A DNA stretch of 64,000 nt from Candidatus Omnitrophota bacterium (GTDB lineage: Bacteria > Hinthialibacterota > Hinthialibacteria > OLB16), in the NCBI GenBank assembly GCA_020632575.1, contig JACKFH010000008.1, forward strand, positions 154,974-218,973. The letters run 5' to 3'. Positions 1 to 7,464 of this stretch are shown one piece after another. The first letter of the stretch is position 1. Each line of letters opens with the position of its first letter. Position numbers and translations under genes: made by a program. The notes beneath the pieces are model-generated. The model did not search any database. It worked only from the letters and a program-made list of their open reading frames with translations, and was not told the DNA's origin.

Positions 1-236
1 AAAGCGTCCTCGGTGCGGGTGATTTTGTACCCCGCTTCCTCCATGGTGAGGGTGTGGCCCCAATACTCCTCCATCCCCTCGAAACCTTTTTCGCTGATCA
101 ATTGGTGAGCGTGCCGTTGGGAGTCGAACGCGATCGCCTCGGACCAATATTTTTCGAGAGCCTCTTTGCCATAGGTCTCCTCGATGTATTTGAAAGTCCA
201 CTCGTAGTGACCACAAAAATCCTGAACGCCGATCAT
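1..236 (-). CDS. Conserved hypothetical protein, 3' end cut by window edge
   Basis: The reading frame opens with an ATG at 234-236 and stays open to the window edge (78 codons visible). Its start overlaps the stop of the upstream gene as ATGA, so the two are probably translationally coupled. The visible part aligns with the N-terminal half of that upstream neighbour: both have an aromatic-rich start, then a YGxEAL-x2-YW motif and a later (E/V)EYW/EKYW motif, so they look like tandem paralogs. No signal peptide or membrane segment is visible. The function is unknown; a cytosolic helical domain is the most that can be said. Confidence 0.7.
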   Translation of the reverse strand, partial: MIGVQDFCGHYEWTFKYIEETYGKEALEKYWSEAIAFDSQRHAHQLISEKGFEGMEEYWGHTLTMEEAGYKITRTEDA

Positions 237-658
237 GATGCCCCCTCCTCCCCAATGAAGGTCTGATGACAGGCGCCGCCGCCGCCCTCAAGTTCAAACG
301 AAAGGCCCGCGTTGGAGGCAATCTCCTTCGACACAAACTCGCAATGGCGGCAGTAGCAGGCAACCTCCTCGCGGTCATGGTCACGGAGCCAGAATAGCGC
401 GGGACATTTTTTCACCTCGATCTCCACCCGGTTGCTAGACCGAGTGACCTCGACCTCGCCACCCGGTTCCGTCTCGAAAAACTCAGTCCAGTATTTTTCA
501 ACCTCCGGCAATCCTCCCGCCTGGAAGCGCCTGGAAAGGGGCTCGAAATACTCCCTCCCCATCGCTGTCCAATAACGCTGCAAGGCCTCCTCCCCGTAGT
601 TTTCGAGGAAGAACCGAAAGGTCGCATTAATGGCAAAATAAAAATCACCCGCCGCCAT
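233..658 (-). CDS. Conserved hypothetical protein with Cys/His-rich C-terminal half
   Basis: A 141-residue soluble protein. The N-terminal half (about residues 10-60) carries the ENYGEEALQRYW motif shared with the next gene downstream, which begins inside this gene's stop codon (ATGA). The C-terminal half has a Cys/His pattern: KKCPALFW, then CYCRHC about 18 residues later, then a single GACHQTF. This could bind a metal or form a catalytic thiol centre. The pattern vaguely recalls the L-2-amino-thiazoline-4-carboxylate hydrolase-like family, but that is only a weak impression. The gene diverges from the glycosidase-like gene at 823. Confidence 0.7.
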   Translation of the reverse strand: MAAGDFYFAINATFRFFLENYGEEALQRYWTAMGREYFEPLSRRFQAGGLPEVEKYWTEFFETEPGGEVEVTRSSNRVEIEVKKCPALFWLRDHDREEVACYCRHCEFVSKEIASNAGLSFELEGGGGACHQTFIGEEGAS

Positions 659-733
659 CGCTTCACCCCTTAAAAAGGATTCCTTCCACTATCATCCATT
701 TCCATCTCTTCCACGCCCTCCACGATTCAACTT

Positions 734-777
734 TTCCCCCCTCTCCGCACCGCGGGGAGGGGGCTAGGGGGAGGGGT
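734..777. repeat. Intergenic C/G-rich palindromic repeat, family A copy 1
   Basis: C-run, then CTCTCCGCA, two variable bases, GCGGGGAGGGG, and a G-rich tail CTAGGGGGAGGGGT. The first two blocks form an imperfect hairpin. A near-identical copy lies at 32395-32436. This copy sits between divergent genes. Confidence 0.7.
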
Positions 778-822
778 CCCAAAGTTTTACACTCTTTCTT
801 TCAATCTCCGGGAGGCCCTTCC

Positions 823-2343
823 ATGCATTTGACCACACATCGAGTTTTATTCCAAATCTTTCTTCTGGTTCCGCTTTTCACCCCCGCGTTGGCGGACCCG
901 ATCTACGACGCTGGGAACAAGTCTCAGTTGTTCGTCGATCAGTTCCTCGTCCTGAATTCCGAAAACGTGGCGCACACCCTCCATCCCGCTCGGAAACACC
1001 CCAATAATCCGCTGGTCAAAGCCGACAAACCCTGGGAGGGGTGGCGTCTGGAGATCTATGGAAACGTCATTTATGACGAGGAAGAACAACTATTCAAGAT
1101 GTGGTACCTCGGCGAGGAGCGGGACGCTTTCCCCGATTACGCTCTCTATTACGCCACCAGCAAGGACGGGGTCAATTGGGAAAAACCCCTGGTTGGAACG
1201 GTCGAAACTGAAAAGTATCCGGAACATAATGTGGTTGGGGAACAGATTCTTCTCGCCAGTGTGATGAAGGACAATGACGATCCGAATCCCGACCATCGCT
1301 ACAAGATGATCTGCTGGCTCCAGAAGGATCACGCCTACCACACCATGGTCTCTCCCGATGGTCTGCATTGGACCAAGTATAGCGAAGAACCCCTCTGCCG
1401 GAGTGGCGATGTGATCACCGGCTACTATGACGAGCAACGGAAGAAGTATGTCGCCTTTCCAAAGATTGGGTATTCTGTCCTTGGACACAATCGTCGCGTC
1501 TTCTGGTTGATCACCAGCGAGGATTTCAAAACCTGGACCGAACCGAAACTGGTTTTCACGCCCGATCGGAAAGATGACGCCTCCTCGCTCGCAAGGATCG
1601 AGGAAGTGCGACCTATTCTCGATGTCCCCGACGATCCAGAAGTGATGCGCACCGAGTTCTATGGCATTGGGGCTTACCCAGCCGAATCCTGCACTCTCGC
1701 CTTTGTCTGGGTGTTCACCATCAACAACAACGCTCGCTACGGAAACCAAGAGGGTCCGGGCGAACTGCAGCTGGCGGTCTCCCGAGATCTTGAAAACTGG
1801 AAACGTCCCTTCCGACAGCCCTGTGTCCCTCGGGGCGACCTCGGCGAATGGGATTGCGGGTTCTTCTGCACCCAGTCTCGTGCACTCCGTGTTGGGGATG
1901 AGGTCTGGCTCTATTACACCGGCTCCAACTACACGCACGGGACCCCATGCCTCTACCGTGCGGAGGGAACCGGTCGCCACTCGAAGTACACCGGAGCCAT
2001 TGGTCTCGCGATTTGGGACCTCGACCGATTCGCTTCGCTCGACGCTCCCCCTGAGGGTGGCGTGGTGACCACCATCCCGATGACCTTTGAGGGTGACCGC
2101 CTTGAAATGAACGCCCGAACAGGAGAGCAGGGAAGCATCGTCGTTGAAGTGCTCGATCCGGCCGGCCGTCCTCTCGATAAACCGCTGAAATCTAAGCCAA
2201 TCCAGGGAGATAATCTCCGTCACCTCGTTGAATTCGAGGGGGACCTCTCCGCCTTAGAAGGGCAACCGGTCACGCTCCGGTTCCACATGAAGGACGCAGA
2301 GCTCTTCGCGTTTGCGTTTCGAGGTGGGAATGAGAATCGTTGA
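823..2343 (+). CDS. Secreted glycosidase-like protein (GH32/GH43-type five-bladed propeller)
   Basis: A 506-residue protein with a Sec signal peptide (LLVPLFTPALA, cleavage expected after residue 24). An ATG with GGGAGG 7 bases upstream fixes the start. After the signal it shows repeats typical of the beta-fructosidase/arabinanase superfamily: NNPLV near residue 65, FKMWYLG near 92, YYATSKDGVNWEKP near 108-121, SPDGLHW and SRDLENWKRP later. These are the W-containing strands and 'DG-x-W' turns of propeller glycosidases. A jelly-roll-like beta domain follows (residues about 410-506). Acidic catalytic residues cannot be assigned by eye. Likely an exported or periplasmic enzyme acting on plant or algal glycans; the substrate is unknown. 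Confidence 0.75.
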   Translation: MHLTTHRVLFQIFLLVPLFTPALADPIYDAGNKSQLFVDQFLVLNSENVAHTLHPARKHPNNPLVKADKPWEGWRLEIYGNVIYDEEEQLFKMWYLGEERDAFPDYALYYATSKDGVNWEKPLVGTVETEKYPEHNVVGEQILLASVMKDNDDPNPDHRYKMICWLQKDHAYHTMVSPDGLHWTKYSEEPLCRSGDVITGYYDEQRKKYVAFPKIGYSVLGHNRRVFWLITSEDFKTWTEPKLVFTPDRKDDASSLARIEEVRPILDVPDDPEVMRTEFYGIGAYPAESCTLAFVWVFTINNNARYGNQEGPGELQLAVSRDLENWKRPFRQPCVPRGDLGEWDCGFFCTQSRALRVGDEVWLYYTGSNYTHGTPCLYRAEGTGRHSKYTGAIGLAIWDLDRFASLDAPPEGGVVTTIPMTFEGDRLEMNARTGEQGSIVVEVLDPAGRPLDKPLKSKPIQGDNLRHLVEFEGDLSALEGQPVTLRFHMKDAELFAFAFRGGNENR

Positions 2344-2408
2344 TTGAATGATGGGACGCTGCCAATGGGATCGAACGGCGCGGATCGCAGATCTAGGAAT
2401 GTGCGGCA

Positions 2409-2633
2409 ATGAATCTAGAACCCTTGGGAAAATTCTTGATCGGGGCAGGGATCGTTCTCGTGATCCTCGGGGCGCTATTTGTTTCGGGGAAGGGCTTTGG
2501 TCCGCTTGGAAAACTTCCGGGTGACATCCGGGTCGAAAAGCCCAACTTCAGTTTCTACTTTCCGATTGTCACCTGCATTGTGATTAGCGCGGTTTTGACT
2601 CTGGTGATGTGGATATTCTCCCGCTTTCGATAA
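2409..2633 (+). CDS. DUF2905 family small membrane protein
   Basis: 74 residues. One hydrophobic helix (LIGAGIVLVILGALF), then the loop GKGFGPLGKLPGDIRVEKPN characteristic of DUF2905, then a second helix (FPIVTCIVISAVLTLVMWIF). Length and layout are normal for this two-helix family, whose function is unknown. Its last 50 bases overlap the 3' end of the convergent lipB gene, so the C-termini of both proteins are encoded by the same DNA on opposite strands. Confidence 0.85.
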   Translation: MNLEPLGKFLIGAGIVLVILGALFVSGKGFGPLGKLPGDIRVEKPNFSFYFPIVTCIVISAVLTLVMWIFSRFR

Positions 2634-3330
2634 GAGAAAGCGCTTCCTCCGGAAGAGGAGATTCATCCCACTCGGCGCCGAATGCACGAACGGTTGCATC
2701 AAGCAAACCTTTCCACTCCACGACAGCCCCCAGCTCTTTCGACATGGAAGTCATTTGAACTCCAACCAGACCGCAGGGATGCATGACCCCGAACTGAGAA
2801 AGATCATTGTTCACATTAAGCGCAAACCCATGGAGGGTGACCCATTTTTTGACCGCGATCCCAATGGATGCGATCTTTCGATCCTCGACCCACAGGCCAG
2901 TCAGCCCCTTGCGCGACTCGCCATGGATTCCGAAATTGGAAATGGTTTTCGCCAACCGTTCCTCGATCCAACGCAGGAAGGAGTGGAGGTCACGTTTTCC
3001 GGGTTCCAGACGACAGATCAGATATCCCACGAGCTGGCCCGGATTGTGGAGCGTAACCTGCCCCCCTCGATCCGTAGGAAAGACCTCGATACCTCTTTCC
3101 GACATTTGCGATTCGGACAACAATAGATTCTCCGACTGATTCCTCCGAGGAATGGTGACTGTGGGTGGATGCTCCAGCAGCAGGAATTGGTCGGGGATTT
3201 TCTGGGCGAGACGTTCCCCATGCAGGAATCGTTGAAGTTCGTAGGCGGGCTTGTAAAGAATTTGTCCGACCTGTCTCGCCTCGAGGCGGGGAGCGGAGGA
3301 ATTGCCGTTTTCGGGTGCTATAATATTCAT
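2584..3330 (-). CDS. lipB: Octanoyltransferase LipB
   Basis: Transfers octanoyl groups from octanoyl-ACP to lipoyl domains, the first step of lipoate synthesis; cytosolic. The 248-residue protein has the family motifs: LEHPPTVTIPRR near 53-63, DRGGQVTLHNPGQ at 87-99 (the usual HGPGQ reads HNPGQ), RKIASIG with the likely acid/base Lys152, HGFALNV at 167-173 and HPCG with catalytic Cys186. The start chosen is the ATG at 3328-3330. An upstream in-frame ATG would add 23 residues that do not fit the family and would cross the promoter-like site of the divergent gene. The lpd gene at 37.8 kb encodes a partner enzyme that uses lipoyl cofactors. Confidence 0.93.
   Translation of the reverse strand: MNIIAPENGNSSAPRLEARQVGQILYKPAYELQRFLHGERLAQKIPDQFLLLEHPPTVTIPRRNQSENLLLSESQMSERGIEVFPTDRGGQVTLHNPGQLVGYLICRLEPGKRDLHSFLRWIEERLAKTISNFGIHGESRKGLTGLWVEDRKIASIGIAVKKWVTLHGFALNVNNDLSQFGVMHPCGLVGVQMTSMSKELGAVVEWKGLLDATVRAFGAEWDESPLPEEALSLIESGRISTSPESKPR
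3316..3324 (+). promoter_or_regulatory. Extended -10 promoter for the HlyD-type gene
   Basis: TGCTATAAT is a perfect extended -10 element (TGn plus TATAAT), 37 bases before the ATG of the adaptor gene at 3362. No good -35 is visible at 17-bp spacing, as is common for extended -10 promoters. It overlaps the first codons of divergent lipB. Confidence 0.45.
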
Positions 3331-3361
3331 ATGACGAACCGTTCGATGGGAGAGGCTGTTA

Positions 3362-4729
3362 ATGAGACTGCTTCGAAAAATCTTGATTGTGATCTTCACA
3401 ATCGCCGTAATTATAGGGGCTTTCGCAGGGCTCGGCTACACGGGGTATCAGTACGTTCAGAATCAGAAAAAACTGAATGAGAAGATCCGAACCACCCAGG
3501 CTGTCCGGGGCGATTTAAAGGTTGTTCTCAAGGAATCCGCCACCCTTAAACCCAAAAAGTCTGTCGAAATTAAGTCAAAAGTCAATGGAAGAATTGTCGA
3601 CCTTTTTTATGACGCTGGGGCGGAAATCGAGTCGGGAAGCGTGATCGCCCAGCTCGACCGCGAGGAATACATCCGCGAGCTCGAACTCGCTTCGAAGGAC
3701 TTGGAGCGGGCTCAACAGGAGTGGGATGGCCTCACCCCCTTTGGCGAAATAGTGACCGACCCCGAGGTCATCAGCCCCACCCAAACCGAGAAGTTGGTCG
3801 ACCAGATCCTGATCGAATACGGCGCCCGTAAGGTCAACTATGTGAACATGAGGAAAATGTACGCGCGCAACCTCATATCGGAGAAGGCTCTCGATGACGC
3901 TCGAATCTCTTATGAAACCTCATGGGTCGCATATCATCACGCCATCCGCGCCGCGACCAAAGCCCTGGGGGATGCCGAACTCCAGTACGATCAAGCGGAG
4001 GAAGACCTGAGGGAAACCACCATCAAATCCCCTGTCTCGGGAGTGCTGACCAAAGTGCCGGTGGATGAGGGCGAATTGGTTCAAGGCACCGGAGGCTTCA
4101 GTGCGGGAACGGTTCTCGCCGAGGTGGCGGACCTTTCCGAGATGGAAGCGCTGGTGAAACTCAACGAGGTGGATGTCGGGAAGGTCAAAGTCGGCAACCC
4201 GGTGACCCTATCGATCGACTCCCAGGAGGATGTTGAATTCGATGGCTGTGTGGAACACATCGCGCCAAGCGGAACCGAGGTGAACAATATTGTCATCTTC
4301 GAGGTCGAGATCGCCCTGAAGGATCGACTTCCCTTCTTCAAACCCGAGATGACTGCGAACGCCGACATCCTGGTCGACATGGCCACCGATGTGATCAAGA
4401 TTCCGCTCGAGGCGATCAAGGGCAACAGCGAAAACAAGAAGGTCACCCTGCTAAAAGAAAATCCGAATTTTGTCCCGCCGGAGGAGAAGGTTGAAGAAGG
4501 CGAATCGGAGGAAACCAAGCAAAAGGAAGATGTCGCGGAGGACGATCCCTCCGAGGATTATTACAAGACCGAATTCGAACTCAAGCGAAAATACGAAGAA
4601 TCCGAAACCAAGGTGGTGACCGGAATCTCCAACGAACTCTGGACCGAGGTGGTGGAGGGAGTCACCGAGGGAGTGGTTCTCAAACTGCCCGAGCTGAAAC
4701 TTCCCGAACGTCGGGAGGATTTCTTCTAA
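3362..4729 (+). CDS. HlyD/RND-type periplasmic adaptor subunit
   Basis: 455 residues. An N-terminal signal anchor (KILIVIFTIAVIIGAFAG) is followed by a barrel-sandwich half motif (SAVEIKSKVNGRIVDL-like, near residues 65-80), a helical hairpin rich in Glu/Arg (residues about 100-215), the second half motif (TIKSPVSGVLTKVPVDEGELV, about 220-240) and a beta-barrel domain (LVKLNEVDVGKVKVGNPV). This is the layout of membrane-fusion proteins bridging an inner-membrane pump and an outer-membrane channel. An unusual acidic, Lys/Glu-rich stretch (residues about 370-410) lies near the C-terminus. No ABC or RND pump and no TolC gene lies nearby, so the partner is elsewhere or unknown. Confidence 0.85.
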   Translation: MRLLRKILIVIFTIAVIIGAFAGLGYTGYQYVQNQKKLNEKIRTTQAVRGDLKVVLKESATLKPKKSVEIKSKVNGRIVDLFYDAGAEIESGSVIAQLDREEYIRELELASKDLERAQQEWDGLTPFGEIVTDPEVISPTQTEKLVDQILIEYGARKVNYVNMRKMYARNLISEKALDDARISYETSWVAYHHAIRAATKALGDAELQYDQAEEDLRETTIKSPVSGVLTKVPVDEGELVQGTGGFSAGTVLAEVADLSEMEALVKLNEVDVGKVKVGNPVTLSIDSQEDVEFDGCVEHIAPSGTEVNNIVIFEVEIALKDRLPFFKPEMTANADILVDMATDVIKIPLEAIKGNSENKKVTLLKENPNFVPPEEKVEEGESEETKQKEDVAEDDPSEDYYKTEFELKRKYEESETKVVTGISNELWTEVVEGVTEGVVLKLPELKLPERREDFF

Positions 4730-4815
4730 TCCTATCCTTTTTGACCCTCTCATTCTCACCGGCCTTCGTTCGGGTTATATTGGGCTCTCAATCGAAACTT
4801 GTCCGGAGGTTTGAG

Positions 4816-5469
4816 ATGAATCTTCAAAGGTCGTTCGCGATCTCTCTGTTGCTTTTTGGATCGATGTTTATTTTGACCGGTTGCGCTCCTAAACCCGCCT
4901 CGGAGGAGGGGGGAGACGACGCCATGATTGTGTCGGGTGTGGATGATTCCGAACCCGCCGCCGTGGAAACCATGGAGGCGAGCACACCCAAATCGCAACC
5001 CGAGAAAGAGATTTTGCCATTCCCTCACCCCGGTAAGATGAGCGAAGCCGACATCGAGAAGATCCTCTCCGAGAAACCTCCTAAGGAGGCGACCATGATC
5101 AACCTTCGCTTCGTCTCCATTGCCCTGCTGCTATTCCAAGTGATTTACGATCGCTACCCCACCGAGGAGGAAGGATTGGCAATCCTCCTGAACCCACCGA
5201 TGACACCCGATGGTGAGAAAAGAGACCCCATCGCTCGGCCGATCCTAATCGAGGACGGTTGGGGAAACCCGATCCAATACCGTCACGCGACATGGGACAA
5301 CGACCTCCCAGGTTTCGAGGTCTGGTCCTGGGGCCCCGATGGGGATGAAAGCGAGGATGACATTCGACCCGATTTCATGGACGAGATCGTGAAGACCGCG
5401 GCGATGATCGATGCGGGCGCGCTCGACCAATTGGATTCGGCGACTTCGGAATCGAGTTCCGATCAATAG
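4816..5469 (+). CDS. Lipoprotein with GspG (pseudopilin)-like C-terminal domain
   Basis: 217 residues from the ATG at 4816, which has CCGGAGGT 5 bases upstream; an earlier in-frame ATG at 4741 lacks one. The signal ends in a lipobox (FILTGCAPK), so Cys24 should be lipidated. After an acidic linker, residues about 95-190 match the C-terminal half of type II secretion pseudopilin GspG: YPTEEEGLAILLNPP, then EDGWGNPIQYRH, then EVWSWGPDGDESEDDI, the loop that holds calcium in GspG. The N-terminal methylation helix is absent, so the fold appears to be reused on a lipid anchor. Likely periplasmic; role unknown. Confidence 0.7.
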   Translation: MNLQRSFAISLLLFGSMFILTGCAPKPASEEGGDDAMIVSGVDDSEPAAVETMEASTPKSQPEKEILPFPHPGKMSEADIEKILSEKPPKEATMINLRFVSIALLLFQVIYDRYPTEEEGLAILLNPPMTPDGEKRDPIARPILIEDGWGNPIQYRHATWDNDLPGFEVWSWGPDGDESEDDIRPDFMDEIVKTAAMIDAGALDQLDSATSESSSDQ

Positions 5470-5478
5470 CGAGACTCC

Positions 5479-5862
5479 ATGCGTTTCTCCGATCTCCTAC
5501 CCGGTCGCGCCAAACACCAGGTCGGTCAGGTGATCTCGGCTGAGTGGGATCCGAACCGAAGGGGGATCCGGTTTACCATTCAGTTTCAGCCCTCCTCGCG
5601 AAGGTTGGAGGGATTTTGCGCTTCGGGGCACAATCCCGTGACTGGAAAATATATCGACGAACGCGATCTCAAAAACAAAATCGAGAATTTCATCGGCCTC
5701 CCAGTTTACGAGCACGCCCTTGGCGGCGACCCAAACAAAATGGGGGTCGAGGATTTCAAGAAACTAAAAATCGAATTGACTCTCACTGATATGCATCTGA
5801 GTGTGAAACCCGCCTCTCGACCGGTGGATTCGAACACTTTTATTTCGAGGATTTTTCGGTAG
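5479..5862 (+). CDS. Hypothetical protein
   Basis: 127 residues, not recognised. It begins 9 bases after the lipoprotein stop, so it is probably in the same transcript. It has no signal peptide, no membrane segment and a basic N-terminus. The middle contains a short beta-rich part (GIRFTIQFQPSSRRLEGF) and a helical Lys/Glu-rich part. The codon use resembles the neighbours, so the gene is probably real. Confidence 0.6.
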   Translation: MRFSDLLPGRAKHQVGQVISAEWDPNRRGIRFTIQFQPSSRRLEGFCASGHNPVTGKYIDERDLKNKIENFIGLPVYEHALGGDPNKMGVEDFKKLKIELTLTDMHLSVKPASRPVDSNTFISRIFR

Positions 5863-5903
5863 GGTTTGAATCCCACCCAATCCTGATGGAGGCCACCAAA
5901 CCC

Positions 5904-7304
5904 ATGACCACTAACCGCAGGACCTTTCTCAAAGACAGTGCCACGGCCGCGGGCAGCCTAGCCCTCGCGAACGCCATGGCTCCATGGGCTGCCCACAGCG
6001 AAGAGAAACGTCGCCCTAATCTCTTGTTCATCCTCACTGACGATCATCGTTGGGATGCACTGGGTTCGGCGGGAAATCCAATCGTTCAAACCCCGAATTT
6101 GGATCGAATCGCTGCCGAGGGGGTCTCGTTCACTCGGAACTTTGTGGTGACCTCGATTTGCTGCACCAGCCGAGCCAACATCTTTTCGGGCATGTATGGC
6201 AGCCGAAACGGTGTGGAGGATTTCAGTGTCTTTTTCGATCCCGACACGTGGAGTCAATGTTACCCAACCCTTCTGCGAAAGGCTGGGTATCGGACCGGTT
6301 TCGTCGGCAAGTGGGGGGTGGGTCATGATCTCCCCGAGGATGAATTCGATTTCTGGGGCGGTTACGCCGGCCAAGGAAAATACCTCGAGGAAATCGATGG
6401 TAAGATGACTCACATGACCGAACGTCTGGGAACCAAGTCCCTTGAGTTTTTGGAGGGATGTGACGGCTCTCAACCCTTCTGTCTATCCATTAGTTTCAAA
6501 GCCCCGCATTGCCAGGATGGCGCCGAACGCCAGTTTCCACCCGATCCGGATCTGGAGTCCCTTTACGCGGACACCGAAATCCCGAGACCCGAAACCGCGA
6601 CCGAAGAATATTTTTCACGGCTCCCAGAATTCCTTCAGCAATCGGAGGCGAGAAAACGATGGGAGGTCCGTTTCGCCACCGATGAGATGAGACAGAATTC
6701 GGTCCGCGATTACTATCGCCTCATCACCGGAGTGGACAATCAGGTCGGGAACCTTCTCGCTAAGTTGGAGGAGATGGGCGCGCTCGACAACACGGTCATT
6801 GTGTTCACCGGAGACAATGGATTCTATCTCGGCGAGCACGGTCTCGCCGGAAAATGGTTCATGCACGAGGAAAGCATCCGCACACCATTGCTTGTCTACG
6901 ATCCGACGCTGCCAAAAGAGAAACGTGGAAGAAAGGTCGACCCGATGGCGTTGAATATCGACATCTCCCCGACGCTCCTCGACTACGCCGGAGTGGAGAT
7001 CCCCGACCGTGTCCAAGGCCGCAGCGTTCGCTCAATCGTCGAAGGAGAATCCCCGAAGGATTGGCGCACCGAATGGTTTTACGAGCACCATTTCAAACAT
7101 CCGCGCATCCCTCAGACCGAGGGTGTCCGCACCGAGGTTTGGAAATACACGCGATACATTGATGTCGACCCAGTGTATGAAGAACTCTTCGATCTCGAGA
7201 AGGACCCGCACGAAAAAAACAACCTTGTGGGCAACCCCGACTATGACTCCCAATTGAAACAGTTGCGTGGGAAATGGGAGAAGATGCGAGACGCTGTCGC
7301 CTAA
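5904..7304 (+). CDS. Tat-exported sulfatase
   Basis: 466 residues; hydrolyses sulfate esters, probably of polysaccharides. The twin-arginine signal is TNRRTFLKD at residues 3-11, followed by an Ala-rich hydrophobic stretch. Metal-binding LTDDHRWD lies at 44-51 and the formylglycine motif CCTSR at 86-90; Cys86 would be oxidised to formylglycine, and Thr replaces the usual Pro/Ala at the third position, a variant seen in many planctomycete-type sulfatases. GDNGFYLGEHGLAGKW supplies further metal and substrate ligands. The start at 5904 has GGAGG 11 bases upstream; the ATG at 5886 overlaps that site. A formylglycine-generating enzyme is not encoded in the window. Confidence 0.9.
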   Translation: MTTNRRTFLKDSATAAGSLALANAMAPWAAHSEEKRRPNLLFILTDDHRWDALGSAGNPIVQTPNLDRIAAEGVSFTRNFVVTSICCTSRANIFSGMYGSRNGVEDFSVFFDPDTWSQCYPTLLRKAGYRTGFVGKWGVGHDLPEDEFDFWGGYAGQGKYLEEIDGKMTHMTERLGTKSLEFLEGCDGSQPFCLSISFKAPHCQDGAERQFPPDPDLESLYADTEIPRPETATEEYFSRLPEFLQQSEARKRWEVRFATDEMRQNSVRDYYRLITGVDNQVGNLLAKLEEMGALDNTVIVFTGDNGFYLGEHGLAGKWFMHEESIRTPLLVYDPTLPKEKRGRKVDPMALNIDISPTLLDYAGVEIPDRVQGRSVRSIVEGESPKDWRTEWFYEHHFKHPRIPQTEGVRTEVWKYTRYIDVDPVYEELFDLEKDPHEKNNLVGNPDYDSQLKQLRGKWEKMRDAVA

Positions 7305-7306
7305 CC

Positions 7307-7328
7307 AAAAGGAGTTCAAAACCTTTTT
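7307..7328 (+). terminator. Weak hairpin plus T-run after sulfatase gene
   Basis: AAAAGG, a 9-base loop, then CCTTTTT, three bases after the sulfatase stop codon. The stem is short and AT-rich, so termination may be inefficient. Confidence 0.3.
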
Positions 7329-7464
7329 CATCCGATTGACAAGCCGATTTAGGAGGGACAATCTCCGCATTGATAGAGAAACTGAATTCTTGAAAAGTCA
7401 GCGTTGAAGTTGCATCCCTGGGTTGTCCATCGCTTGAGTCCATTTAAATTGGGAGGGGAATTCC

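Noticed and set aside
1090..2223. Long minus-strand open frame opposite the GH32/43-like gene
   Set aside because: A GC-skewed shadow frame; no motifs or ribosome site, and the plus frame has a clear signal peptide and family repeats.
5840..5880. GGTTTGAATCCCACCC resembling a tRNA T-arm
   Set aside because: No acceptor stem, anticodon arm or D-arm can be folded around it.
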